Positions 52,424-61,151 of a DNA stretch of 64,000 nt are shown here, in pieces. The position numbers and the translations under genes are program-made. The stretch spans positions 124,001 through 188,000 of the forward strand of contig CAWATG010000001.1 in assembly GCA_963785035.1 (NCBI GenBank), written 5' to 3'. The notes beneath the pieces are model-generated. The model ran no database searches. It saw only the letters and a program-made list of their open reading frames with translations, and had not been told where the DNA came from. The stretch is from CAWATG01 sp963785035 (lineage in GTDB: Bacteria; Actinomycetota; Acidimicrobiia; IMCC26256; CAWATG01). Position 1 is the stretch's first letter. Every line of letters begins with the position of its first letter.

Positions 52424-54067
52424 ATGCCGAAGCAGATCGCCTACGACGAGACAGCTCGCAGGGCACTTGAGGCGGGTATGAACAAGCTCGCCGATGCGGT
52501 CCGGGTCACCCTGGGCCCGAAAGGTCGCAACGTCGTCCTGGAGAAGAAGTGGGGCGCACCGACGATCACCAACGATGGTGTCTCGATCGCCAAAGAGATC
52601 GACCTCGAGGACCCATTCGAGAAGATCGGCGCCGAACTCGTCAAAGAGGTCGCCAAGAAGACCGACGACGTTGCCGGTGACGGCACCACCACCGCCACGG
52701 TCCTCGCCTGGGCGATGGTCCGTGAGGGTCTGCGCAACGTTGCTGCCGGTGCCAACCCCATGTCGATGCGCAAGGGCATCGAGGGTGCGGTTGCCGCTGC
52801 TGTCGACTCGATCAAGGCCGACGCCAAGAGCGTCAAGACCGACCACGCGCAGATCGCCAACGTCGCCGCCATCTCGGCTGCCGACAAGGAAATCGGTGCG
52901 ATGATCGCCGAGGCGCTCGACAAGGTCGGCACCGACGGTGTCATCACGGTCGAGGAAAGCCAGACGTTCGGCATGGAGCTCGACCTCGTCGAGGGTATGC
53001 GGTTCGACAAGGGCTACATCTCGCCGTACTTCGTCACCGACCCTGAGCGCATGGAGACCGTCCTCGACGACGCCTACATCCTCTTCGTCTCAACGAAGAT
53101 CTCTGCGGTCAAGGACCTCTTGCCTGTGCTCGAGAAGGTCATGCAGACCGGCAAGCCGCTGGCAATCATCGCCGAGGACGTCGACGGCGAAGCGTTGGCG
53201 ACCCTGGTCGTCAACAAGATCCGTGGCACCTTCCGTTCGGTGGCCATCAAGGCCCCCGGGTTCGGCGAGCGCCGTAAGGCAATGCTCCAAGACATGGCGA
53301 TCCTCACCGGCGGCCAGGTTGTCTCCGAGGAAGTGGGTCTCAAGCTCGATGGCGTCAGCCTCGACCTGATGGGCCGCGCTCGCAAGATCGTCGTGACCAA
53401 GGACGAGACGACGATCGTCGAAGGCAGCGGTTCCGCCGCCGACGTGCAGGGCCGTGTCAACCAGATCCGCGCCGAGATCGACAACACCGACTCCGACTAC
53501 GACCGCGAGAAGCTCCAAGAGCGTCTGGCGAAGTTGTCCGGTGGTGTCGCGATCATCAAGGTCGGAGCCGCAACCGAGGTTGAGCTCAAAGAGAAGAAGC
53601 ACCGCATCGAAGATGCTGTGCAGACCACCAAGGCAGCCGTTGAAGAAGGCGTTGTGCCCGGTGGTGGCGTCGCGTTGCTGCGTGCGCAGGTCAAGGCATA
53701 CGAGTTTGCCGAAACCCTCAAGGGTGACGAGGCAACTGGCGCCAAGGCCGTCGCCAAGGCGCTCGAAGAGCCGCTGAAGCAGATTGCGCTCAACGCCGGC
53801 TACGAGGGTGGCGTCATCGTCGAGAAGGTCCGGAACCTCAAGGGTGCCAATGGCCTCAACGCGGCGACCGGCGAGTACGAAGACCTCGTCAAGGCCGGCG
53901 TCATCGACGCGGCGAAGGTCACGCGCTCTGCTCTGCAGAACGCGGCGTCGATTGCAGCGTTGTTCCTCACGACCGAAGCGGTTGTCGCTGACAAGCCCGA
54001 GCCTGCTGGCCAAGGCGGCGGTGGCGGCGGTGGCATGCCTGACATGGGTGGCATGGGCGACTTCTAA
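52424..54067 (+). CDS. groEL: 60-kDa chaperonin GroEL
   Basis: 547 aa. Opens with MPKQIAYDETARRALEAGMN; the ATP site VKDDAGDGTTTATVL appears as TDDVAGDGTTTATVL; TKAAVEEGVVPGGGVALL and the C-terminal Gly-rich/Met tail GGGGGGGMPDMGGMGDF are present, so this is a GroEL with canonical tail. No groES precedes it; the CIRCE operator alone controls it. A strong hairpin follows. Actinobacteria often have a second groEL away from groES, and this is that arrangement. Confidence 0.98.
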   Translation: MPKQIAYDETARRALEAGMNKLADAVRVTLGPKGRNVVLEKKWGAPTITNDGVSIAKEIDLEDPFEKIGAELVKEVAKKTDDVAGDGTTTATVLAWAMVREGLRNVAAGANPMSMRKGIEGAVAAAVDSIKADAKSVKTDHAQIANVAAISAADKEIGAMIAEALDKVGTDGVITVEESQTFGMELDLVEGMRFDKGYISPYFVTDPERMETVLDDAYILFVSTKISAVKDLLPVLEKVMQTGKPLAIIAEDVDGEALATLVVNKIRGTFRSVAIKAPGFGERRKAMLQDMAILTGGQVVSEEVGLKLDGVSLDLMGRARKIVVTKDETTIVEGSGSAADVQGRVNQIRAEIDNTDSDYDREKLQERLAKLSGGVAIIKVGAATEVELKEKKHRIEDAVQTTKAAVEEGVVPGGGVALLRAQVKAYEFAETLKGDEATGAKAVAKALEEPLKQIALNAGYEGGVIVEKVRNLKGANGLNAATGEYEDLVKAGVIDAAKVTRSALQNAASIAALFLTTEAVVADKPEPAGQGGGGGGGMPDMGGMGDF

Positions 54068-54100
54068 GCCACCTCTGCAACACCGAGAACATGAAAGCTC

Positions 54101-54126
54101 AAGGGCCGTCCTTCGGGGCGGCCCTT
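54101..54126 (+). terminator. Rho-independent terminator after groEL
   Basis: AAGGGCCGTCC (54101-54111), TTCG tetraloop, GGGCGGCCCTT (54116-54126): an 11-bp stem with one G:T pair and a stable UUCG loop, followed by TCG. Strong hairpin 33 bp after the groEL stop. It also shows that an ATG at 54091 is not the start of the next gene. Confidence 0.85.
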
Positions 54127-54137
54127 TCGCGTCGCTG

Positions 54138-54143
54138 TAGCCT
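54138..54143 (+). promoter_or_regulatory. -10 box TAGCCT of hemQ
   Basis: TAGCCT seven bases before ATG 54151, right after the groEL terminator. Leaderless start inferred. Confidence 0.5.
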
Positions 54144-54150
54144 GGCTGTC

Positions 54151-54933
54151 ATGGAACCTGTGAATCCGTCAGTGGGCTGGGGAGTGCTGCACCTGTTCTT
54201 CGTGGTCGACGCGTTGCGTGCTGAAGAGGAGCCTGGAGGGGCGAAGATCGTGCTCGACGCTGTTGCGGCGCTCGAAGCCGACGGGCACCACGCGCTGGTC
54301 TTCAGCGTGCTGGGCCACAAGGCCGATCTCGGCGTGATGGCCCTCGGTCCTGACCTCAATCGTCTCCACACGTTCCAGAGGACCTTGCTCGAAGCGCCGC
54401 TCAATCTGGTCGACTCGTACGTCTCGTTGACCGAACTTTCGGAATACACCGCGACCGAGGCCGACGAACGCGCTCGACTCATCGATGAAGACGGAATCAC
54501 CGAAGCAGCAACCCTCGACGAACGCCTCGATGTATGGCGTACGCGAATTGCGCACTATCAAGAACAGCGTTTGCACCCGAAGCTTCCGCTCAAGCGGATG
54601 ATCTGCTTCTACCCGATGTCGAAGCGCCGCGAGACCGATTCCAACTGGTACACGCTCGGTTTCGACGAGCGAAAGCGCATCATGGCTGGTCATGCTCGCA
54701 TTGGCCGCACATATGCGGGTCGAATCCTCCAACTCATCTCGGGGTCCACAGGCCTTGACGACTGGGAATGGGGCGTAACGCTGCTGGCCGATGACCCGGT
54801 CGCCATCAAGGAAATCGTCTACGAGATGCGATTCGACGAGGCGTCGGCTCGGTACGCAGAGTTCGGGCCGTTCGTGACAGGCTTGCTTGCAGAACCGTCG
54901 GTTGCCCTGGCCAGCGTCGGGCTCACCGGCTGA
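54151..54933 (+). CDS. hemQ: Coproheme decarboxylase (ChdC/HemQ), chlorite-dismutase family
   Basis: Final step of the coproporphyrin-dependent haem pathway: decarboxylates iron-coproporphyrin III to haem b. 260 aa. Seen: CFYPMSKRRE, SNWYTLGFDERKRIMAGHAR, GRTYAGRILQLISGSTGLDD, WEWGVTLLADD and the C-terminal EMRFDEASARYAEFGPFVTG, all diagnostic of actinobacterial/firmicute HemQ. Start at ATG 54151 because the upstream ATG is inside the terminator region and TAGCCT gives a leaderless promoter. A second, shorter family member is at 30265-30812. Confidence 0.95.
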   Translation: MEPVNPSVGWGVLHLFFVVDALRAEEEPGGAKIVLDAVAALEADGHHALVFSVLGHKADLGVMALGPDLNRLHTFQRTLLEAPLNLVDSYVSLTELSEYTATEADERARLIDEDGITEAATLDERLDVWRTRIAHYQEQRLHPKLPLKRMICFYPMSKRRETDSNWYTLGFDERKRIMAGHARIGRTYAGRILQLISGSTGLDDWEWGVTLLADDPVAIKEIVYEMRFDEASARYAEFGPFVTGLLAEPSVALASVGLTG

Positions 54934-54934
54934 C

Positions 54935-54992
54935 GATCGCGGCGCGCGGCAGCCCCGAAAGATCGCGGCGAGGGGTAGCGCCGAAAGATCGC
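54935..54992. repeat. 26-bp tandem repeat (2.3 copies)
   Basis: GATCGCGGCG...CCGAAA at 54935-54960 and 54961-54986, period 26 bp, then a partial third copy starting GATCGCG at 54987. It fills the gap between hemQ and the NIL-domain gene and abuts that gene's -10 box, so it may be a regulatory array or replication slippage. Confidence 0.65.
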
Positions 54993-54996
54993 GCGG

Positions 54997-55002
54997 TAGC
55001 CT
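54997..55002 (+). promoter_or_regulatory. -10 box TAGCCT of the NIL-domain gene
   Basis: TAGCCT six bases before ATG 55009; same layout as hemQ. Confidence 0.5.
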
Positions 55003-55008
55003 CGGGGG

Positions 55009-55251
55009 ATGTCGCCCGTTCGCTTATTCGTCTCGTTTCCTGAAGCCCTCGTCGGTCGTCCACTCATCTACGAATTGGTCAAGCAGCACGACGTCGTGCC
55101 CAACATCCGACGTGCCAACGTGGAAGCCCACTCCGGATGGATCATTCTCGAGCTCGGCGGTGAGGACGCGAAGGTCGAAGCAGCGATTGAGTTCCTCGCG
55201 GGACTCGGCTGCACGGTCAATCCGATGCAGGGTGACGTGCTCGAAAGTTGA
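55009..55251 (+). CDS. Stand-alone NIL-domain protein
   Basis: 80 aa, consisting only of a NIL domain: RLFVSFPEALVGRPLIYELV, VVPNIRRANVEAHSGWIILE, EFLAGLGCTVNPM. NIL domains form the C-terminal regulatory part of the methionine importer ATPase MetN, where they bind methionine, and are also fused to ferredoxins. The separate protein might be a small ligand sensor. Interesting near a SAM-regulated operon 4 kb away, but the link is speculative. Confidence 0.82.
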   Translation: MSPVRLFVSFPEALVGRPLIYELVKQHDVVPNIRRANVEAHSGWIILELGGEDAKVEAAIEFLAGLGCTVNPMQGDVLES

Positions 55252-55262
55252 GCACGCGGGCG

Positions 55263-55759
55263 ATGCCGGATGAGACAAGCGCGCGGGCGCTCCTCGACGA
55301 CGCAAGCGCCGCGATCGTCGAAGGTGTTGAACGCTGTCTCGCCTTATGGGTCGAACAGTCGGTGACGACGATGCTGGAGTTGTGGGGCCAGGCGTCTGCT
55401 GACGCCTCCAAACGAGCGAAGCGATCGGCGACCGAGGTCGGGCCCGATTGTCGCTGAGCGGGTTGCTGGGGAACTGCGGGCGCTCTTTGGCGCCGATCCT
55501 GCCCACCAGCATGTGACTCCTCTGCAGATCGTCCGCGGTGCGTACAGGGAACCGACCGAAATCCTCCGGGCGGCAGGCGTGGCTGCCATCGTGCGTGACG
55601 AGTTTGCCGAACGCCAATGGCCCGAGGACATCTACGGGCTTGTCCCTGCGAATCTCGGTGATCTCGGTGACCCGGAGCTGGCGCCCTCTGCATCTCGCAT
55701 GGGGTGTTGCCAAAGCCAGGGTGATGCGCGCGCGGGTGCTGCCGCCGCAGGGCGCGTAG
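55263..55759 (+). CDS. Conserved hypothetical protein, frame broken near 55440 and 55690
   Basis: About 164 aa when two extra bases are removed: MPDETSARALLDDASAAIVE to TEVGP; then IVAERVAGELRALFGADPA, REPTEILRAAGVAAIVRDEF, AERQWPEDIYGLVPANLGDL; then LHLAWGVAKARVMRAR and stop. The second break is in a CCC run near 55690. The layout of the middle part is one I associate with an actinobacterial family of unknown function, mostly helical. Lies between the NIL gene and a NUDIX gene. Confidence 0.6.
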
Positions 55760-55771
55760 GCTGCTTCGGCG

Positions 55772-56488
55772 ATGGACGAGCCCATGGAGCCACAATCTCA
55801 CGATCCACACGCGATCACTGCGTCCGACCTTCTACGGTGGGCGGAGACGCTCTCCGGTGTCGCACGAACGGGCCTCGGATTCACGCAGAGCCTCTATGAA
55901 CGTGAGCGCTTCGAAGAGGTCCTCAAGGTCGCGGCCGATATTCGTGCCGCCGCTATCGAGGAAGCCGAAGCAGATGTCTTGCTCGAGGAGTGGCTCTCCA
56001 CGGTCGGCGAGGGCGTCGCGGGATATGTGACGCCAAAGGTCGCGGTCGCCGCGATCGTCGGTAATGACAAGGGCGAGATTCTGCTCACCCAACGAGCTGA
56101 TTACGGGTTTTGGCTCTATCCGGTCGGCTGGGCGGACCCTGGCTACTCGCCGGCGGAGATCGCCGTGAAGGAAGTGTTCGAAGAGACCGGTATCGAGGTG
56201 GAGGTCGAGTCTCTCGTTGCCGTCTTCGACGGGCTGCGGCTCGGCTTCGCCCGGCTCCCGATGTATTCCCTGGCCTTTCACTGCAACGTGATCGGTGGAG
56301 AGCTCAAAGGGCATCCGCTCGAGACGCGCCAAGTCGGTTTCTACGCGCGTAATGCGTTGCCGTCGCCGTTGGCGGGAGGGCACCGTTGGGTCGATACGGC
56401 GTTCGCCGCGATCAACGGTGAGAAGCGGCCGTGCGACTTCGACCCGCCGAGAACGCCGCCATGGCGTGGCGATCACCTCGCTTCTTGA
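55772..56488 (+). CDS. NUDIX hydrolase
   Basis: 238 aa. N-terminal helical extension (~1-85) and a NUDIX domain: KVAVAAIVGNDKGEILLTQR, then the box GYSPAEIAVKEVFEETGIE (G-x5-E-x7-xEVxEE-x-GI, with Lys in place of the usual Arg) and a C-terminal LAGGHRWVDTAF. The N-terminal domain with LRWAETLSGVARTGLGF, ERERFEEVLKVAADI is the type found in ADP-ribose/NADH-like pyrophosphatases called 'NUDIX with N-terminal domain of unknown function'. Start ATG 55772, nine bases after a TAGGCT box. Confidence 0.88.
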   Translation: MDEPMEPQSHDPHAITASDLLRWAETLSGVARTGLGFTQSLYERERFEEVLKVAADIRAAAIEEAEADVLLEEWLSTVGEGVAGYVTPKVAVAAIVGNDKGEILLTQRADYGFWLYPVGWADPGYSPAEIAVKEVFEETGIEVEVESLVAVFDGLRLGFARLPMYSLAFHCNVIGGELKGHPLETRQVGFYARNALPSPLAGGHRWVDTAFAAINGEKRPCDFDPPRTPPWRGDHLAS

Positions 56489-56986
56489 GCAGGCGCGCAC
56501 ACGTTGCCGGGACCACGATGCTCGCCGCAGTATTGAGCTTGTCTGCAACGGGATGCGTCGAGAGTGGAAAGTCGAAATCGCTGACCAGCGCGGAGTTCGT
56601 GAGTGCCGCCAACGCGATCTGTCGAGAAGGCACACGTCGTGTCACTTCCCTTACCGGCAGCGATAAGCAATCCGACGAACTCCACCAGCTCGAGGCGTTC
56701 GCGTCTCGCGTACTCGCCGAGCAGCGCCGGACGATGCGATCTCTCAAGGGTCTCGCGGCGCCGCCCGAGCGCCGCGCGGCCTTCAAGAGCTGGTTGGTGC
56801 TTTTGGAGCGCGCATTTCGAGGCAGGTGATCGACTGATCGCGGCAACGACCGCAGCGGACGAAACGGCCGTCGCGTCGGCCGTGACCAAGGCCGACGCCG
56901 CGACAATCGTCGCCAACAGCGCGGCCACCAAGTTGGGCCTCAACGAGTGTGTTACGGCTGGGGACACAGCGACGTCGGCGCCGTAG
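56461..56986 (+). CDS. Putative lipoprotein, frame broken near 56820
   Basis: About 174 aa. Signal: RRAHVAGTTMLAAVLSLSATGC, with lipobox SATGC cut into residues ~20-41; mature start CVESGKSKS. The mature part is helical (EFVSAANAICREGTRRVTS, LHQLEAFASRVLAEQRRTM) and continues after an apparent extra T near 56815 as EAGDRLIAATTAADETAV and ATKLGLNECV. The I-C...EC cysteine pair may form a disulfide, as in small secreted actinobacterial proteins of unknown function. Starts inside the end of the NUDIX gene. Confidence 0.62.
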
Positions 56987-57021
56987 CAGGTCCGGCAGAA
57001 TTCGTCTGGAGTCCGACGCGG

Positions 57022-57027
57022 TACACT
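57022..57027 (+). promoter_or_regulatory. -10 box TACACT of the metallo-hydrolase gene
   Basis: TACACT six bases before GTG 57034; leaderless start inferred. Confidence 0.45.
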
Positions 57028-57033
57028 GCGGGG

Positions 57034-58253
57034 GTGACCCATGCACATGGGCCGGGCGACCCTGTTGTGGCGCCCAGGCCGCCCAAGCAGGAGCAAGAAC
57101 CGGCCTCCGAGATCGTGACGGAGGTGGCGCCCAACGTCATCAGGATGCAGCTCCCGGTCTTCATGCCTGGTCTCGGCCACGTGAACATGTACGGCCTCAT
57201 CGACAAGTCGCGGCCTTGCCGTGGTCGACCCCGGCCTGCCGGGACCATCGTCATGGAGAGCACTGAAACGCCGATTGCGTACTGCTGGATTTCAAGTGAG
57301 CGACATTCACTCGGTGATTGTCACGCACTCACATCCGGATCATTTCGGTGCTGCTGGACGTGTCGCGAAGGAGGCCGATGCCGAACTCATCACACATGCG
57401 GCGTTCACGACCTGGCTGACCCAAGGCACCGACCAGAACGTGAGTGAACGCGAAGCGATCGAAGTCGAGCGTCTTGCTGCGCAGGCGGTGCACCTGCTCG
57501 ACGTCGGGCCGCCGGAGGAACTCCACACGGTGCTGGGAAGCAACTCGGTGGGTGACGAAGCGGAGCGTCTGGCGGACCCCTTGCGCGCCGACGAGGACGA
57601 TCGAGCGCGCACCATGGCTTCGGTACCGTGGGGTCGGACGTACCCCATGGGGCGGTGCGCCGCATCCGTCGCCGCCGCTCAAGCGACGTATCGCCGAACG
57701 TGTGATGCGGGTTCTGTTCAAGGCACCGATCCCGACCAAGAGGGTGCGTCACGGCGATCGGATGGAATTGGCCGGTCGTGAATGGATCGCGATCCACACG
57801 CCCGGTCACACGCTCGATCATCTCTGCCTCTATGACCCCGAAGACGGCGTGTTGCTCTCTGGGGACCACGTCTTGCCGACGATCACGCCGCACGTCTCGG
57901 GCGTGAGTAATGGCGCCGACGCACTGAAGTCGTACCTCGCGACGCTCGATCTCGTCGGTCGACTCGATGGCGTACGCCTTGGCCTGCCCGCCCACGGCCA
58001 CCCGTTCGATGACGTGCCGGGGCGTGTCGAGGCAATCAAGGAACATCATGAGGAGCGGATGGAGCAACTCCGTACGGTTGCGCATGCCTTGGGTCCCGCA
58101 ACGGTGGAGGCACTCTCACACGAGTTGTTCCCGAAAAAGCACTGGGGAGTGATGGCCGAGAGCGAGACGTTCGCGCACCTGGAGCATCTGGTGCTTGCGG
58201 GGAACGCCGAGCGCTCGGAATCGAACGGCAAGCTCGTCTACCGTCTCGCCTGA
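57034..58253 (+). CDS. Metallo-beta-lactamase-fold hydrolase, frame broken near 57210 and 57650
   Basis: About 405 aa once two extra bases are removed. Frame 1: APNVIRMQLPVFMPGLGHVN, YGLIDK; frame 2: GLAVVDPGLPGPSSWRALKR, SVIVTHSHPDHFGAAG (metal motif HxHxDH); frame 3: PPLKRRIAERVMRVLFKAPI, HTPGHTLDHLCLYDPEDGV, SGDHVLPTITPHV, LPAHGHPFDD. The C-terminal helical part (LFPKKHWGVMAESETFAHLE) resembles LACTB2-like hydrolases. Probable thioester or glyoxalase II-type hydrolase. Start GTG 57034 supported by TACACT. Confidence 0.82.
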
Positions 58254-58298
58254 GCGCGGACGCGGCCCGCGAGTGGGTAACGCTCGATAAGGTCGCGT

Positions 58299-59669
58299 AT
58301 GGCACACGTCCACCATCTCTCCGGCGGTGCCTTCGCCGACGACGATCCAACTGGCGAAGTCACGGATCTGCTCTGCCAGATGATCCGCAATCGCTGCGTC
58401 AACGACGGGACGGTCGCCTCGGGTGGCGAGGCCCGAAGCGTCGACCTTCTCGCCCAGTACCTCGGTACGACCGGCATGGACCTTCAGCGCTACGAGCCGA
58501 GACCGGGTCGTGCGAGCCTGGTGGCACGGATCGAAGGAACCGATCCGTCGGCGCCCACGTTGTTGCTGATGGGTCACACCGACGTGGTTCCCGTGAACGA
58601 AGCCGGATGGAGCCGCGATCCGTTCGGAGGCGAGGTCGTCGACGGTGAAGTCTGGGGCCGTGGCGCCATCGACATGTTGAATCTGACCGCGTCGATGGCG
58701 GTCGCCTTTCGTCGGTTGGCCACGTCGAGTTTCAAACCTCGGGGCACCCTGCTCTATCTCGCCGTTGCCGACGAGGAATCGCGTGGGACGTGGGGCGCTG
58801 ATTGGCTGGTCGATCACGAACTCGACGCGGTGCGTGCCGACTATGTGCTCACGGAGTCCGGTGGTGTTCGGATGCGCGCCGGGGACGGTTCGACTCGACT
58901 CCCGGTCCTGGTTGGGGAGAAGGGCACCTTCTGGTCGACCCTGGTGGTGAAGGGCACGCCAGGGCATGGCTCCCAGCCCTTTTCCACGGACAATGCATTG
59001 GTCACCGCCGCCGAGGTCGTGCGCAGGATCGCCCGCTTTGAGCCGCGGGCGCAGATTCACGAAACGTGGATCCGTTTTGTCGAGGGCATGGACTTCGATC
59101 CTGATCTGCGGGCGATGTTGCTCGATCCTGATCGTGTCATCGAAGCATGCGCCGAGCTTCCGGTCGGCACTGCCCGTGTGTTCCATGCCTGTACGCATAC
59201 GACGTTCGCCCCGACGGTTGTCCACGGCGGTACGAAAACCAACGTGATTCCCGACCGAGTGGAGCTCGAGATCGATATCCGCACATTGCCCGGACAGGGG
59301 GAAGCCGAGGTGCGGGCGATGCTGGACGAGGCGCTTGGCGATCTCGCGGACGCCGTCGAGATCCGATCCGACGATGACCCGTCAACGGCATCTCCGGTCG
59401 ACACGCCGTTATGGGATTCGTTGGAACGCGTCTCGCGACGGCTGTGCGCCGACTCGCCGCTCGTCCCGATGCTCATGGTCGGAGCAACGGACAACCGGTT
59501 CTTTCGACGTGCAGGCTCCGTGGGCTACGGCTTCGGCATGTTCAGCTCGGCGATGCGATACGAAGACTATGCCCAGCGTTTCCACGGGAACGACGAACGC
59601 GTCGATCAGGAATCGTTGCGGCTCTCCACCGAGATGTGGGACGCCGTTGCCCGTGACCTCTTGAGCTGA
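58299..59669 (+). CDS. M20/ArgE-DapE family metallopeptidase
   Basis: 456 aa dizinc amidohydrolase/peptidase. Metal ligands: His in LLMGHTDVVP, Asp in WGRGAIDML, the Glu pair in VADEES, and later KGTFWSTLVVKGTPGHGSQP with the dimerisation-domain His. Substrate not predictable; close to the dipeptidase/acyl-amino-acid deacylase branch. TAAGGT lies five bases before ATG 58299, another leaderless-type start. Adjacent to whiB on the opposite strand with 1 bp between stops. Confidence 0.88.
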   Translation: MAHVHHLSGGAFADDDPTGEVTDLLCQMIRNRCVNDGTVASGGEARSVDLLAQYLGTTGMDLQRYEPRPGRASLVARIEGTDPSAPTLLLMGHTDVVPVNEAGWSRDPFGGEVVDGEVWGRGAIDMLNLTASMAVAFRRLATSSFKPRGTLLYLAVADEESRGTWGADWLVDHELDAVRADYVLTESGGVRMRAGDGSTRLPVLVGEKGTFWSTLVVKGTPGHGSQPFSTDNALVTAAEVVRRIARFEPRAQIHETWIRFVEGMDFDPDLRAMLLDPDRVIEACAELPVGTARVFHACTHTTFAPTVVHGGTKTNVIPDRVELEIDIRTLPGQGEAEVRAMLDEALGDLADAVEIRSDDDPSTASPVDTPLWDSLERVSRRLCADSPLVPMLMVGATDNRFFRRAGSVGYGFGMFSSAMRYEDYAQRFHGNDERVDQESLRLSTEMWDAVARDLLS

Positions 59670-59670
59670 A

Positions 59671-60018
59671 TCAGGCGCAGCGCGGCGAGCGGGGTTTGAC
59701 CGGTTCGCCGTTCCCCTTCGGATAGCGCGCGACACGACCGACCGGCATGTCGACACGGAAACCGGCGGCTGCGCGTTCCTCTTCGGACTCGCCGCCCCAG
59801 TATCCGTATTCGCGCTGCTCGCGGGCCCATTGGCGGCACGGTTCCATTACCTCGCAGCTCTGACAGATGGCGCTCGCCTTGCGCTCGCGGACTACCCGAG
59901 CCTCGGGGCGTTCACCCGGGGGAGCAAAGAAAAGGTCGTTCTGACCGCGGCACTCGGAGCTGTCGACCCAGGTAAGGGGCCCTGCGAACATGCGGCTGGG
60001 AAGGGTTTCGGCTGCCAA
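59671..60018 (-). CDS. WhiB-family iron-sulfur transcription factor
   Basis: 115 aa. Four cysteines of the WhiB cluster site: C in SSECRGQ, then ICQSCEVMEPCRQWA (CxxC-x5-C). The G[VI/Y]WGG turn appears as YGYWGGESEEER, followed by a basic C-terminal tail. TTG 60018 is used as start because GGAGGAA lies eight bases upstream; ATG 59991 is the alternative. WhiB proteins bind sigma factor region 4 and sense redox state. Confidence 0.9.
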   Translation of the reverse strand: MAAETLPSRMFAGPLTWVDSSECRGQNDLFFAPPGERPEARVVRERKASAICQSCEVMEPCRQWAREQREYGYWGGESEEERAAAGFRVDMPVGRVARYPKGNGEPVKPRSPRCA

Positions 60019-60154
60019 GGCGGCGTTCCTCCGTACAAAAGCGGGAAATGGGTGTCACATCGCGCACTCGCCATATGGAGATCGGGGGATTTCTCCCGTC
60101 GCGTGGGCGGCCAACATCAAACATGCTGGGGCCCAATCTGTCAAACAGGTTGGA

Positions 60155-60168
60155 ATGATGGGTATCAT
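60155..60168. promoter_or_regulatory. Possible LysR-box
   Basis: ATGATGGGTATCAT: 5-bp inverted arms around four bases, with T-N-A symmetry, 92 bp upstream of the LysR-family gene and in the AT-rich gap (60019-60259) shared with whiB. LysR regulators commonly bind such dyads in their own promoter. Confidence 0.3.
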
Positions 60169-60259
60169 CTGAATTTCCGATAATACCTGGTCAGCCGAAC
60201 TGTTACGGCAATTCCGACCACGATCGAATAGTCGTCAAATCAAGGGATATGGGTGCTTT

Positions 60260-61151
60260 ATGGAGCTTCGTCATCTTGAGACCCTACTGGCCGTCACGCG
60301 TGCTGGATCGTTCACCGCCGCTGGCGAGGCACTGCGTACCGTCCAGTCGAATGTGTCGGAACAGGTTCGTCAACTCGAACGCGAGCTCGGGGCAACGCTC
60401 GTCGTGCGCGGTCGCCGTGGCGCGTCGTTGACGGATTGCGGCGCAGTGGTTGTGGAACGTGCTCGCCGGATTCATCGCGAGCTTGACGCGATGCGAGCCG
60501 ATCTTTCGATGTTGCTCGACCTGGAGTCGGGGTACACGAGTTTCGGCATCGTCGGTACCGCAAGTCGTTGGATGGTGCCCGCGCTGGTGGCAGAGCTCCG
60601 TCAGCGCGCCGCCGGCGTGCGCATCCGTATCAACGAAGGCGCATCGGAACGGCTGACCGCAGAGGTGATCGATCATCAGCTCGCGCAGGCCGTTGTCACC
60701 GAGCCGGTGCTCGACGATCGTTTGCTCGTTGAGCACCTCTTGGACGAGACGCTCGTTGGTCTCGCGCCTGCGAATGCGCAACTGCCCCCAGGACCGGTGT
60801 CGCTCGAGACGTTGGCGTCGATGCCGTTGGTGTTGCCGCCGAAGGAGAACCCGCTGCGCATCGAGGTCGAGACGGCGATCACCAACGCCGGCCTCGGCGT
60901 GCTCGTGCAGGTGGAGGTCGATGGTATTCGGCTCATCGCCGACTTGGTCGCCGCGGGTGCAGGATTCTCGGTACTACCCGCGACGGCCGTACCGGGAACA
61001 TCCGATCTCCAGACGTTTCACGTTGACGGGCTACCGCCGCGCCGCCTTGCGTCTGATCACCTCGCGTGACACCTACCTATCGCTTGCAGACCGCGCAGTG
61101 CGGGACGGAGTGTTGCGTCTCGCGGCTGACTACGGCGAGGGTCGAAGCTGA
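60260..61151 (+). CDS. LysR-family transcriptional regulator, frame broken near 61040
   Basis: About 296 aa. N-terminal winged helix (MELRHLETLLAVTRAGSFTA, TVQSNVSEQVRQLERELGA) and effector-binding domain (FGIVGTASRWMVPALVAEL, LVAAGAGFSVLPATAV). Near residue 258 the frame breaks: one extra base gives an early stop at 61069, while the next frame continues LRLITSRDTYLSLADRAVRD, the normal C terminus. Convergent with the PAP2 gene, overlapping by 22 bp. Confidence 0.82.

Noticed and set aside
54091..54150. Longer N terminus for hemQ from ATG 54091
   Set aside because: It would start before and translate through the groEL terminator hairpin; ATG 54151 has a promoter box and matches family length.
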